Source of the DNA: Sulfurospirillum_A sp029027265 | GTDB taxonomy: Bacteria > Campylobacterota > Campylobacteria > Campylobacterales > Sulfurospirillaceae | DNA: 64,000 nucleotides | Direction: 5' to 3' | Assembly (NCBI GenBank): GCA_029027265.1 | Contig: CP093061.1 | Span: forward strand, 1,054,001-1,118,000 | Shown here: positions 1-8,739 of the stretch, piece by piece | Position numbering within the stretch: position 1 is the stretch's first letter | How the letters are laid out: the number at the start of each line of letters is the position of its first letter | Notes under the pieces: generated by a model | What the model was told of the DNA's origin: nothing | What the model saw: the letters and a program-made list of their open reading frames with translations, nothing else | Database searches by the model: none | Translations under genes and position numbers: made by a program

Positions 1-16
1 TTTTTTAGCAGTATAT

Positions 17-709
17 CTATTTCAAATAATACAATTCTTCATAATATTGAGTTTTCAATGCTTCGTTTATATAAACTTCACTATTTTCTATTTTTGGTAG
101 CATTTCTATTAATAACTCTTTTAATACAGGAAGATAATCTTTTATAATTTCCCATACCATTGATTCATCTATTCCTCTATAATTATGTGAAATTTTATCT
201 CTCATTGCAGATATGTTTTTCCAATTGATTTTATTTGATATTTTCAAATTATTATCAATCTTTTTATTTTCTTCCCCTATCACTATTAGTAAATTGACTG
301 TTGCATTAAAATTTAATTGTTTGTTGGAAAAATAGAACTTTTCTTCATCTTCAAAATCAGATGAATATATAAAAATTTTTTCAATTGCTTCAAGCATAGT
401 TAATACATATAATATATTTTTACTATCAAACATATATAAACTCTTTTGAGAGTGAAGTTTAACAAGAGGGTTAAATTTTTTAAAATTTATTAGATCAATT
501 TTAGTCTTAAAAATATTTTCAAGTTCATTTTCAAGTTTTAAATAACTATCAAAATTTAATCTTGATTTATCATATTCTATATAAGCAATATCTATATCAC
601 TATCTTTAGTATTTGTTTCATTGGCAACCGAACCAAATAATATAAAGTTTTTTAAATGGTATGCAGTTTTTTTACTCTTTAGCACATCCAGTATATTTGA
701 TTTATTCAT
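17..709 (-). CDS. Fused MNT-HEPN (MntA-HepT-like) toxin-antitoxin protein
   Basis: A single 230-residue frame carries both halves of a system that is normally two genes. Residues 1-95 look like an MNT-type minimal nucleotidyltransferase: Gly26-Ser27 followed by the acidic triad region DSDID (36-40) and a later Asp in KTKIDL. Residues 98-225 look like a HEPN (HepT, DUF86) domain with the RX4HXY motif Arg170, His175, Tyr177. In known MntA/HepT pairs the HEPN protein is an RNase toxin and the MNT enzyme silences it by AMPylating the motif tyrosine. I chose the ATG at 709; a TTG three codons upstream sits almost on top of the Shine-Dalgarno AAAGG. No frameshift is visible at the domain junction. 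A 24-bp tandem duplication lies just upstream. Confidence 0.75.
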   Translation of the reverse strand: MNKSNILDVLKSKKTAYHLKNFILFGSVANETNTKDSDIDIAYIEYDKSRLNFDSYLKLENELENIFKTKIDLINFKKFNPLVKLHSQKSLYMFDSKNILYVLTMLEAIEKIFIYSSDFEDEEKFYFSNKQLNFNATVNLLIVIGEENKKIDNNLKISNKINWKNISAMRDKISHNYRGIDESMVWEIIKDYLPVLKELLIEMLPKIENSEVYINEALKTQYYEELYYLK

Positions 710-746
710 TTGATACAAGCCTTTCTTATAATATGCAGTTATTTTA

Positions 747-794
747 ACATAAATATATAAAATTATTTAAACATAAATATATAAAATTATTTAA
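747..794. repeat. Two tandem copies of a 24-bp AT-rich unit
   Basis: Positions 747-770 and 771-794 are identical 24-mers beginning ACATAAATATAT. They lie about 40-85 bp upstream of the MNT-HEPN start codon, where a promoter or operator would be expected. The copy number could affect expression, but that is inference. Confidence 0.85.
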
Positions 795-866
795 ACACTC
801 TTTTTTTCAAAATAAAAAATATCTACCTATGCTATTTTTTATATTGAAATATTTTCATCACCATTT

Positions 867-1515
867 TTATAAGGTTTTGTAGGATTTTGTAGGATTTTGA
901 ATGAACGCTATAAATAGCAAATAAAAATAAGCCCCAAAGAGTAAAACTACCGCAATAGCTCTTACAAATCCAGATACTAACCAATCGTACTGCAAAATGC
1001 CCAGTTGAGAAAAGATATACCAAAAGTCATGTATTCCATTTCCTCCTAAAAAAGATGGATAAAGATTTGGTGTCTGCGAATGTGACATATACCAAGCAAC
1101 ATACACTAAGTTTTGAGCAAACCATATAACACCTAATCCAGTAAGTATTTTGTTCTCTCTTTTGTAGTAGTAAAAAAATAAAAATCAACGGTAAAGCCAA
1201 CTGAAAAAGAGTACCATTTAAAGTAGAAAAAAACTGAGGACAATGCAAAATATAACAAATGCCATGACCAGCTTCATGAACTATCATATTAGCATTAGAA
1301 AACAGATCATGAAATGAGAGCATAATGCTATCGAAGTTAAAATGTATTTGCTTGTTATGGATTGTTTTGACATAAGCATCGTTATACTGACTCAACCACA
1401 TAACATAAGGCAAAAGCAGTAATAACCCTACACGAATAGCAAGGTCACTAAGTCTACTTTTAGCTTTTGCATTTTTTCGGTCTTGAAGCATTTTAAAAAG
1501 CTTTTGGTCACTCAT
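867..1515 (-). pseudogene. HEAGH-motif membrane protein, frameshifted copy
   Basis: The minus strand encodes a protein closely similar to the intact one at 14670-15329, but in two frames. The N-terminal part (1515 to about 1180) has the hydrophobic stretch near residues 28-44 and HEAGHGIC. After about 1178 the reading moves to another frame, which continues with KILTGLGVIWFAQNL and ends in LLFIAFIQNP before the stop at 867. The break maps to a run of seven T (A7 on the plus strand, 1172-1178); six would restore one frame. HExxH is the usual zinc ligand pair of metallopeptidases, and several hydrophobic segments suggest a membrane protein. Either this copy is decayed, it is phase-variable, or the run is miscalled. 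Confidence 0.7.
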
Positions 1516-1652
1516 TTTTTTCTTTCAAAATAGAATTCCTTTTTACATGTAAAGATATATATTTAATTTTTAAACTTCTACAGCCTTATTAAACATTTCC
1601 ATAAAGAATTTTATCTTTATTCCTTTGTGTTAATCAAAATAATAAATAAGAA

Positions 1653-2473
1653 CTATCTATATTGAATCTCAATAGCTCCAACATAATCATTAGCTTCTTC
1701 ACTGATTTTTCTACCATTTCTAAATAAGTTGCTTCCATTTTTAATTTTGTGACTAAATTTATAATAGCCATTTTTAGGTGTCATAATAACCCTTTTTATA
1801 TATTTTGATGGATTTTCCCACATTATTATATTTTTTGTATGAAGTGTTGGTTTTTTAGAAAATAGTTTTTTATAGCTTTTTTTAACCCATAAGCCTAAAG
1901 GCATACTATTGGCATATAGATTTAAAATAGATTCTGGTTTAAAAAGAAGCTTATTGTTGTTTAGTGTATTTTCATAAAGAATAATTGTAGAAACACGATC
2001 ATTTTTATCAAGAATAATATCTAATCCAAAAGAGTAATTACAATACTTGCCACCATTATAAGAGGCACATTTTTGAGCAATACCAAAATTCTTACTTATA
2101 AATCCATACTTTTATTCTCATATTTGGTCAGGTCAAATCGCTCATGTTTTACCCTATGACTTTTCAAAGTGCTTTTATTAGTTTTTTCGATTCTTTCATT
2201 TTTAAAAAGAATTATTTTTTCCAATTCATTGTAGCAACTGATTGTGCCTTCTCTTTTTTTATCAATAGTCTGGTTAGGATTAATTGTTGAGATAATCTTT
2301 TCGTAATTTTTTACTTGGACGTTTTGTATTTTGTTGTTTATTTCTTTTTTTTCATAAACAGAGCTATATACTTCTACACAAAGCATTGGCTCTAAAGTGA
2401 TATTCCTGATATAATTTGCAGCTAACATAGAACTTGAAAAACCAACTAATAAAACTAATATATATTTCATCAT
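1653..2473 (-). pseudogene. Secreted/periplasmic protein, split by one frameshift
   Basis: The first frame (2473-2096) starts MMKYILVLLVGFSSSMLAA, a clear signal peptide, and runs to a stop at 2096. A second frame is open without interruption from about 2111 to 1653 and continues the protein with KYGFISKNFG and later a YNGGKYCNYSFG stretch. Joined at about 2105-2112, the two make a product of about 270 residues. I recognise no family. The ATG overlaps the stop of the upstream MORN-repeat gene, so it is the third gene of a minus-strand operon with the ankyrin and MORN proteins. The second frame has no start codon near its beginning, which favours one broken gene over two genes. Confidence 0.55.
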
Positions 2474-4168
2474 CTTTCCTTTACTCCATCTTTATAATAT
2501 ATTTCAGACATTAAATTGTCTTTTTGATTAAATATGCGTTCAACACCATCTTTTTTGTCTTTAGCATAATACCTTTCTGCTATCATAGTTCCTTCTTCAT
2601 TAAAACTTTGTTCTATACCATCTTTTTTACCTTCAGTATAAAAAACATAAGTTTTTAGCTGCCCATTTGGATAGTAATGCTTTTCAAGAACGTCTTTATG
2701 ATCTGGATAATTCATTACTATAGATTTTATTTTTTGAGAAAGATAATAATGTTTTTCTAGACCTTCTTTTCGTCCATTTATATAAGAAATTTCAGATTTT
2801 AATTCACTTGTAGTATAATAAGCACGAAATTGTCCATTTAGTTCACCATCTTGATAATCAGTTTTTGATTTAATATGTCCAGATTCATAATATGCCTTTT
2901 CCGTTCCATGCTTTTTTTTATTGACATGTTGGGTTATGAACTTAATTTTACCAGTGGAATAGTATCGAGTTGTTTGACCATCTCGTTTTCCTTCATTGTA
3001 TGTTAATGTAGCTTTTAATATACCTGATTCATAGTATTCTTTTCGTAGCCCATGTTTTCCTTTTTTTGATAATCTATTTGAACTAGAGTATCTCCTTCTT
3101 TAACTTCACTATAAATTTCATATTTATAAGGCTGTTCAAATTGTAGTTTTCCTGAGGTATAGTAGTATTTTTCATAAGCTTTGATACCAAGATAATATAA
3201 TGTTTCTTGATATAGTTTACCAGACTCATAATACTCTCTTTTAAGACCATGTTTGAGTCCATCTACATAAGTAATTTTTAGTAAAAGTTTACCACTTTTA
3301 AAAGTATTTTATATCCAGTGCCATGCATTTGACCATTTTTTTGAGGAACTTTGGTCTCTAGTTCTCCAGTTATGTAATAACGCTTGAAGATACTCTTTTT
3401 TTCATTATCAAAAAAATTGAGTGAACTCATATAATTCCCCTGTTGGATAATAACGTTTGATTGCTTTTCTTTCTCCTTTCTCGTAGTAAATATTATAAAT
3501 CAATCTGCCTTGTTGGTCATATTTTTCATGAATTCCTTCTCTTACTCCATTGATATAAAAACGTTTTATATAAAGTTGCCCATTGGGGTGATAGGCTTTA
3601 CTAAAGCTTGTCAGTTTATCTTTATGTATTGACTTTTCGATACGTAATTTACCGGATTTATAATATTGTCTTTCTGTACCTTCTTGCTTACCTTTATTAT
3701 AAGGTACTTCTAGATTAAGAGTTCCATTATTTTTATAATATTTATGAAATCCTGCTTTTTTATTATTTACATATAAAACTTTTTCAGATACTTTTCCATT
3801 GGGGTGATATGCAAGTTGTTTTCCTTCTTTTTGCCCATTTTTATAAATTTTTTTTTTCTTTTATCTTTCCATTTTTATAATATTTTGTGGAAATCCTTCT
3901 AGTTTTCCCAAATTATTATAAAATGATTCTATTTTTACTTCACCGGTTTCATAAAAATATTTTGAAGAGCCTATAGGAAAACCATTTTTAAAAAGAACTT
4001 CATATCTGATATTTCCTGATTTATAATATGTGTTTAAAATTCCATCTTTAACACCATTTACATAAGGTGTAGACATCTTTAGTTCACCTGTTTTATAGTA
4101 CTTTTTAGAACTTCCGCTTGTATTGAAATAAACAATATACATAATAGTAAAATAATTTTTTTTATCAA
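2470..4168 (-). pseudogene. Secreted MORN-repeat (YwqK-like) protein, several frameshifts
   Basis: Translating by hand gives an almost continuous chain of about 20 repeats of the form YYKSGKLK...Y.NGK.DG, the MORN_2/YwqK variant, preceded by a signal peptide (KKIILLLCILFISIQA) from a TTG at about 4168 that overlaps the stop of the ankyrin gene. At least five single-base shifts break it: an A5 run near 4110; an A4 run near 3885; the A10 run near 3848-3857; A7 at 3410-3416; near 3300; and T7 at 3061-3067. From about 3100 to 2470 the frame is open to the stop. Such repeats are surface or protein-contact modules, and YwqK-type proteins are often immunity partners. The shifts all sit in or beside homopolymers, so miscalls are possible. 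Confidence 0.6.
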
Positions 4169-5110
4169 TTGTTAACCTTTTTACTTTTTACAAAATCTTG
4201 TTTATACTTTTCTTTTAATTTAATAATATCTTTGTTTTTAGTATATTCAAATGCACGTTTGTCATTATTATCTTTAATGTTGATGTTAGCATTATTGGCA
4301 AGAAGAAGATTGATTATATTATAATCGTTGTTTATTACGGCAATATGAAGAGGAGTTTTTTCCAAAGTCTCTAAAACTTGTGAATGCCATTCTTATTTTA
4401 TTGAACTTTGTTTGTATATTTGGAGATGCATTATATTTAAGTAATAATTCTGTTATTTTATAATTCTTTTTTCTAACAGCTACATGAAGCGGTGTCCCGT
4501 ATATGTAATTAAAACTATTTGATTTAGCTCCATGCTCTAACAAAAGTTTTGTAATTTCAAAATTTTCATTTAAAATTGCAATAAAAATGACCGTTGATGC
4601 AAATCCGAATTTTTCATTTGGATTTGCATTGTTTGCCAATAATATCTCTACTTTTTTAATATGGTTATATTTAATAGCTATCAGTAAAGGTGTTCTATCA
4701 TCTTGTAGCTTTTCAGCTATATTTGTATTATAATTTTTATTTATATATTTCAACATTGGACTATAATATGGGAATAAAATACAAAACAAAGAAAAAATTA
4801 AAAGCCAGTTTAATCTTTTTTTATTAAATAACATTATAAAAAAAATAAAAACTCCAAAGAATGGTAAATATTCGTATAAAGGTCTTAGATTAAATAAACA
4901 AGTAATTTGTCTAAAATAATGATCATAATCTAAATGAACTGGCATAATTATCCATAACAATAATGATAATGCAAGCATACCTAACAAAAATGTTAAACAC
5001 CAAATATAATCTATACGTTTATATAGTGGTGGAATACTTTCTCTTTTTTTCTTAATTTTGTTAAGTATTTCGTTTTGAAGTTCTTCTTCATAAGGATTAT
5101 TTTTATGCAT
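4165..5110 (-). pseudogene. Ankyrin-repeat membrane protein, frameshifted near the 3' end
   Basis: The N-terminal 263-residue frame has a charged cytosolic start (MHKNNPYEEELQNEILNKIKKKR), two to three transmembrane segments at about 38-58, 82-96 and 100-115, then ankyrin repeats such as TPLLIAIKYNHIKKVEILL and TPLHVAVRKKNYKITELLL. It stops at 4319, but another frame continues the repeats from about 4390 (TPLHIAVINNDYNIINLLL) to a stop at 4165. One indel around 4370-4400 would join them into about 315 residues. It heads the operon with the MORN and secreted proteins. Its promoter region is now occupied by the IS at 5168-6690, only 58 bp upstream of the ATG. Confidence 0.6.
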
Positions 5111-5160
5111 TTATACTCCATTAATAATTTTATAATAAAAATATTTTATAATTTTATTAC

Positions 5161-6697
5161 TTATATCCTGAACTTTCGCACCTAATCTGAGACCAACACA
5201 CCATATAAAACACCTAGTTATGGAAAAAACAGAAGAAGAACTCATCAATATTGACAAATTTAAAATTTCAGTTAAAGCCCTGTAATAGGTACTTTTAGAT
5301 ATAATTTGTAAAAAGAAAATCAATGCAACTTCAAGAACAAATAATCTCTGCAATCAATACAACCTTAAAAAATCCAATCTTTCAAACGATGCAACTACTT
5401 AATATCAAAAGCATTTTAAAAAACGCTAACTTTGTAAAAAAGAGAAAAGGTGCAAATCCATACCTTGTAGTATTACACTTTGTGTATATGCTAGTTATGA
5501 ATAAAAAAATCTCTACATTCATGAATCAAAGCAATGATAGTCTAAAAAAAGATACTTACTACAGACTCCTGCAAAAGAGTAGCTACAATTGGAGAAAACT
5601 ACTCTCACTAACAAACCTTAAGATTTTAAAACTGCTTCATAAAGTTCAGGATTCTTCATCTGTTAAAGTACTCATTATTGATGATACAGTAGAAGGGAAA
5701 ACTGGAAAGTATGTTGAAGGAAGTCGTGATGCTCTTTGGAGCAATAAAGAGAAGAGAAACATTAGAGGCATAAATGTAGTATCGCTTAATTACAGTGACG
5801 GATATTCAAACTTCATGTTGGACTTTGCAATATCTATGGGGAATTATGCACGAGTAAAATTTGAAGAGTTTACTCAAGAGGTAAATGTAAGAACAACAGC
5901 ATACAAAAGAAGATTAGAGATTATGGATGGGAAATCTAAAATAGCTATAGACATGGTTACAAGAGCTTTGAAGAGTGGTGTATATGCAGATTATCTTCTT
6001 GTAGATAGTTGGTATTCTAAACCAATATTTATCAAGAAAATGAATAATTTAGGACTTAAAATCATCTCTCGTATTGCAAACAATAACAAGATATGGAATT
6101 TTACCTCCAAGGAAAAAACACTTAATGCTATTTATGAGAAGTTTAAAAATCTTAAAAAAGAGAAGGCTAGCACTTATGGTAAAAAAATTAAGTTCAAATA
6201 TTTCTCTGTTATAGTTGAGCATAAAAATGCCGGTAGAATCAAAATAGTATTTATAAAAACTAAAGAGAAATTAATCCCTATTGCCTCTACTGATACAGAG
6301 ATTAGTGATGAAGAGATTATTGAAATATATAAACGCCGATGGGATATAGAACAGGGTTATAAAGAACTAAGAGAACACTTTGGATTTGGCAAAGAAGAGA
6401 ATAGAATTTATGAAGCCCTTATTGCAAGAATCACTCTTTCATTCTTCGCATATAATATTGTCAGTTATATCAATAGAATGAGTAATGAACCAAAAACTAT
6501 TGGTGGATTGTTTAAAGATTTAGAGTGTGAACTTCATACACTCTCTATCGCAATGCAAGCATTTATTAAAATTATGGACAAAATAGCACAGATTGATGAT
6601 ATTGTAAAGAACAATAAGGATTTTACTACTATAATCACTGTACTACGAAGCACTACTCAAATTTACTTGGTTTTAGGTGCGAAAGTTAAGTTATATC
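5161..6697 (+). mobile_element. Complete IS element (IS4-like DDE) with 7-bp target duplications
   Basis: The element spans 5168-6690 (1523 bp). Its ends are an 18-bp inverted repeat with one mismatch: CTGAACTTTCGCACCTAA at 5168-5185 and its near-complement at 6673-6690. Both sides carry the direct repeat TTATATC (5161-5167 and 6691-6697), which marks the insertion. It contains one plus-strand transposase gene. It landed just upstream of the ankyrin gene. The intact repeats and ends suggest recent insertion. Confidence 0.9.
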
Positions 6698-6705
6698 TTA
6701 ATTAA
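5323..6705 (+). CDS. IS4-like DDE transposase
   Basis: A 460-residue protein with the layout of IS4-superfamily transposases. The first catalytic Asp lies in LIIDDTVEGKTGK (about 117-129), the second in LLVDSWYSKP (about 225), and the YREK-like signature is visible as IYKRRWDIEQGYKELREHFG (about 336-355), supplying the catalytic Glu. It is a cut-and-paste DNA transposase acting on the inverted repeats around it. The gene runs through the right inverted repeat, so its last few residues and the TAA stop come from target DNA beyond position 6690. No frameshift is visible, so it may be active. Confidence 0.9.
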   Translation: MQLQEQIISAINTTLKNPIFQTMQLLNIKSILKNANFVKKRKGANPYLVVLHFVYMLVMNKKISTFMNQSNDSLKKDTYYRLLQKSSYNWRKLLSLTNLKILKLLHKVQDSSSVKVLIIDDTVEGKTGKYVEGSRDALWSNKEKRNIRGINVVSLNYSDGYSNFMLDFAISMGNYARVKFEEFTQEVNVRTTAYKRRLEIMDGKSKIAIDMVTRALKSGVYADYLLVDSWYSKPIFIKKMNNLGLKIISRIANNNKIWNFTSKEKTLNAIYEKFKNLKKEKASTYGKKIKFKYFSVIVEHKNAGRIKIVFIKTKEKLIPIASTDTEISDEEIIEIYKRRWDIEQGYKELREHFGFGKEENRIYEALIARITLSFFAYNIVSYINRMSNEPKTIGGLFKDLECELHTLSIAMQAFIKIMDKIAQIDDIVKNNKDFTTIITVLRSTTQIYLVLGAKVKLYLN

Positions 6706-6887
6706 TATAAATAAAATATACTATTACTATTTTTTAATAAACTACTTGGTATTGTAAATGGCTCAATCAATTTTAGATTTGCGAAATTAAATTTATAATT
6801 CTCATCATTTTTAAGTTTCCATAAACTATTACAAAAATTTATTGCATTTTTTAATGATAAGTTTTTGTGTATTTTTAATTTTGTCAT
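6702..6887 (-). pseudogene. N-terminal fragment of a STAS-like/ATP-binding region protein
   Basis: Sixty-one residues starting MTKLKIHKNLSLKNAINFC with a good Shine-Dalgarno (AGAAGGA) ahead of the ATG at 6887. The pattern KIHKNLSLKNAI, then W.LK.D..Y.F.F..L..IEPF, resembles the N-terminus of longer cytosolic proteins that pair a STAS-like and an ATP-binding region. After EPFT the frame loses the expected sequence and stops within a few codons of the IS right end. I read it as a truncated remnant. The assignment is from memory of the family and is tentative. Confidence 0.4.
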
Positions 6888-7027
6888 ATTTATCCTTCTA
6901 TTGATTTCATTTTAGCTAAATTTTTATGTTGTATGATATGAGTCGCCAAATTTTGAGAATTTTATCAAATATTTTTGAAAAATGTCAGCTGTTTAAAATG
7001 CTTACATGTAAAGAAATTAGCTTGCCA

Positions 7028-7103
7028 CTTTAACCAATAAATCTGAGGGACATGCTGTTTTTTGCAAAGCAAAAAAAATGCTTGTACCCATGGAAAGTTA
7101 GCC
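7028..7103 (-). repeat. attC-like recombination site (cassette end)
   Basis: On the plus strand the site runs from CTTTAAC (7028-7034) to GTTAGCC (7097-7103), close to the attC end boxes RYYYAAC and GTTRRRY. Between them lies an imperfect hairpin: GGGACATGCTGTTTTTT pairs with CAAAAAAAATGCTTGTACCC. The stop codon of the small gene at 7098-7271 falls inside the right box, exactly as in integron gene cassettes. Confidence 0.6.
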
Positions 7104-7271
7104 AAAGTTTTTATTTTGTTGTTTTTTTCGTTCTCTTTTCATATTTCTTTTTATGTCTTTTTGTCTTAATGGTGCTTCTTCTATTTTTTTATTTTTTTCT
7201 AACTTTTTTCTAATAAAATAAACAATAACCGCTGAAACAAAAAGTGCAACAAAAAATTCTATTCCAAACAT
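7098..7271 (-). CDS. 57-residue membrane protein in a cassette-like unit
   Basis: A small protein beginning MFGIEFFVALFVSAVIVYFI, one transmembrane helix at about 5-20, followed by a strongly basic tail rich in Lys, Arg and Glu. The ATG at 7271 is preceded by AGAAGG eight bases upstream. The TAA stop lies inside the attC-like site at 7028-7103. I recognise no family. Small single-helix proteins like this are common passengers of integron cassettes; the function cannot be inferred. Confidence 0.6.
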   Translation of the reverse strand: MFGIEFFVALFVSAVIVYFIRKKLEKNKKIEEAPLRQKDIKRNMKRERKKQQNKNFG

Positions 7272-7401
7272 TTTTTTCCTTCTATTTAAAAAGTTATCAT
7301 AACAAGTATATATGTAAATTAAGTGTAATTAACTTTAATTGATATATTATCACTTTAAAACTATCTTTTTGTTATTTAAAGCCTTAAATATAGGGATTTA
7401 T

Positions 7402-7476
7402 ATAAATCTGCGGGACATGCTGTTTTTTCAAAGCAAAAAAAATGCTTGTACCCATGGAGAGTTAGCCAAAGTTTTT
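7402..7476. repeat. Second copy of the attC-like hairpin
   Basis: Positions 7402-7476 repeat 7037-7112 with only a few differences: TAAATCTG, GGGACATGCTGTTTTTT, CAAAGCAAAAAAAATGC, then GTTAGCC at 7461-7467. The right box is intact; the left box is degraded (GATTTAT in place of a YYYAAC box). The 455 bp without a gene from 7272 to 7726 holds this copy, the repeat at 7557-7622 and no convincing complete gene. Confidence 0.65.
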
Positions 7477-7556
7477 CTTAGTAAAATTGTTTTAAATAAG
7501 AAATCTATAAACCCAAAATTAGCTACAAATTCTATTTGGTTGGCAAAGTGGTGACA

Positions 7557-7622
7557 GGCATTTTTACCCGTAAAACAGCCAGTCCCGCAGTTGGTTTGTG
7601 GTTTTATAAATTAAAGTAGCCT
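7557..7622. repeat. Hairpin repeat, copy 1 of 3
   Basis: A stem GGCATTTTTAC/GTAAAACAGCC followed by GTCCCGCAGTTG and TTTATAAATTAAAGTAGCCT. A second copy with about 90 percent identity lies at 8673-8739 in the same orientation, and the hairpin core recurs inverted at 45015-45063. Together copies 1 and 2 bracket the broken radical SAM gene. The 45-kb copy has an intact GTTAGCA end box, so the family may be decayed attC sites. Confidence 0.6.
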
Positions 7623-7726
7623 CTTTAAACCAAATTATAATTAGGTAAACTGTCGCCGGAACTCTTTATAATATATGGCATGTTCTAAAGTTATGTTTTA
7701 AATACGCTAAACTAGAGGATATTTAT

Positions 7727-7777
7727 ATGAAAAGACAAACATTATTAGCTGAAGTGCGTAAAGGGATTAATTCGTAA
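7727..7777 (+). CDS. 16-residue leader or precursor-like ORF before the radical SAM gene
   Basis: ATG at 7727 opens MKRQTLLAEVRKGINS and stops with TAA at 7775-7777, whose last A is the first base of the radical SAM ATG (TAATG). It has its own Shine-Dalgarno, AGAGGA, seven bases upstream. This is the arrangement of a translationally coupled leader peptide, or less likely of a short peptide substrate for the downstream maturase. It could also be the tail of a lost gene. There is no Cys in it. Confidence 0.35.
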   Translation: MKRQTLLAEVRKGINS

Positions 7778-8630
7778 TGAAATACCATATAGTCTATATA
7801 GAGATTACCAACATATGTGGATTAGAGTGTAGTTTTTGCCCTCCAAAAACAAATGATACGGCAACTATGAAGTTAGATTTTTTTGAACAAATACTACTTC
7901 AACTAGTGCCATATACCAAAAAAATAGCTTTACATGTAATGGGCGACCCACTAGTTCTTGGAAACATAAAAGAGTATTTAGACATAGCGTTTAAGCACGG
8001 TTTTGAGGTTATGATAACAACAAGTGGCAAATACCTAAATAATCATCAAAACATATTTCATCAAAGTCTAAAACAGATAAATGTTTCACTCAACAGTTTC
8101 AATAAAAATTCTATGAAAATCTCATTTGAAACATATATGGACGGTATTTTTAAGCTATGTGAAAAAAGAGTTGATGATGACGTATTTATAAACCTCAGAC
8201 TTTGGAATTTGGATGAAAATGGTACTGAGAATGCATACAATCAAAAAAATATTTAAAAAACTATCAGATTATTTTAAAGTAGTTTTTCCACAAGACATAC
8301 TAACAAATCCTCCAAAATCTATAAGATTGGCAAAAAAAAATACTTGTACATTTCGATAGCTATTTTGAGTGGCCCTCGCTCAAAAATACTCACAACTCTC
8401 ACGGCTTTTGTCATGGACTAAGCTCCCAGATAGCAATACTAGCGAATGGCAGAGTAGTGCCTTGTTGCCTCGATGGAGATGGAATCATCAACTTGGGAAG
8501 CTTACATGTAAGCAGTATTAAAGAGATTTTAAACTCAAAAAGAGCAACGGATATAGTAGAAGGGTTTAAAAATCACAAAGCCGTAGAGGAACTTTGTGCT
8601 AAATGTTCATTTAAAGATAGGTTTAACTAA
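7777..8630 (+). pseudogene. Radical SAM/SPASM-like protein, two frameshifts
   Basis: The first frame (7777-8256) has the radical SAM iron-sulfur motif in ITNICGLECSFCPPK (CxxxCxxC, about residues 14-21) and a beta-alpha barrel-like continuation. The frame is lost at A7 (8243-8249), and again at A9 (8332-8340); removing one A at each rejoins it to HFDSYFEWPSLKN, then RVVPCCLDGDG and ELCAKCSF, Cys motifs of an auxiliary-cluster SPASM-like tail, ending at TAA 8630. The joined product is about 283 residues. This type occurs as a stand-alone gene in Campylobacterota; its substrate is unknown to me. Two copies of TACATGTA lie inside it, suggesting resident rather than imported DNA. Confidence 0.65.
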
Positions 8631-8672
8631 AATAGAATTATAGTATAAATATAAAAGGGGACAGATAAAATA

Positions 8673-8739
8673 GGCATTTTTACTACGTAAAACAGCCTGT
8701 CCCGCAGTTGATTTGTGATTTTATAAATTAAAGTAGCCT
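8673..8739. repeat. Hairpin repeat, copy 2 of 3
   Basis: Matches 7557-7622 along its whole length: GGCATTTTTAC/GTAAAACAGCC, GTCCCGCAGTTG, then TTTATAAATTAAAGTAGCCT, followed here by GTCACCGTTAATC. The last codons and stop of the DUF4145 gene (8721) read into this repeat, as genes do into attC sites. GTTAATC at 8746-8752 could be one end box. Confidence 0.55.

Noticed and set aside
2470..4168. CRISPR array suggested by the regular spacing in the MORN gene
   Set aside because: The periodicity comes from degenerate protein repeats; the DNA repeats are neither identical nor separated by unique spacers.
5111..5353. 80-residue minus-strand ORF at the IS left end
   Set aside because: It crosses the IS inverted repeat and target duplication, so it is made of two unrelated pieces.
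7339..7554. 71-residue plus-strand ORF
   Set aside because: It translates straight through the attC-like hairpin repeat at 7402-7476 and has no Shine-Dalgarno or recognisable protein features.
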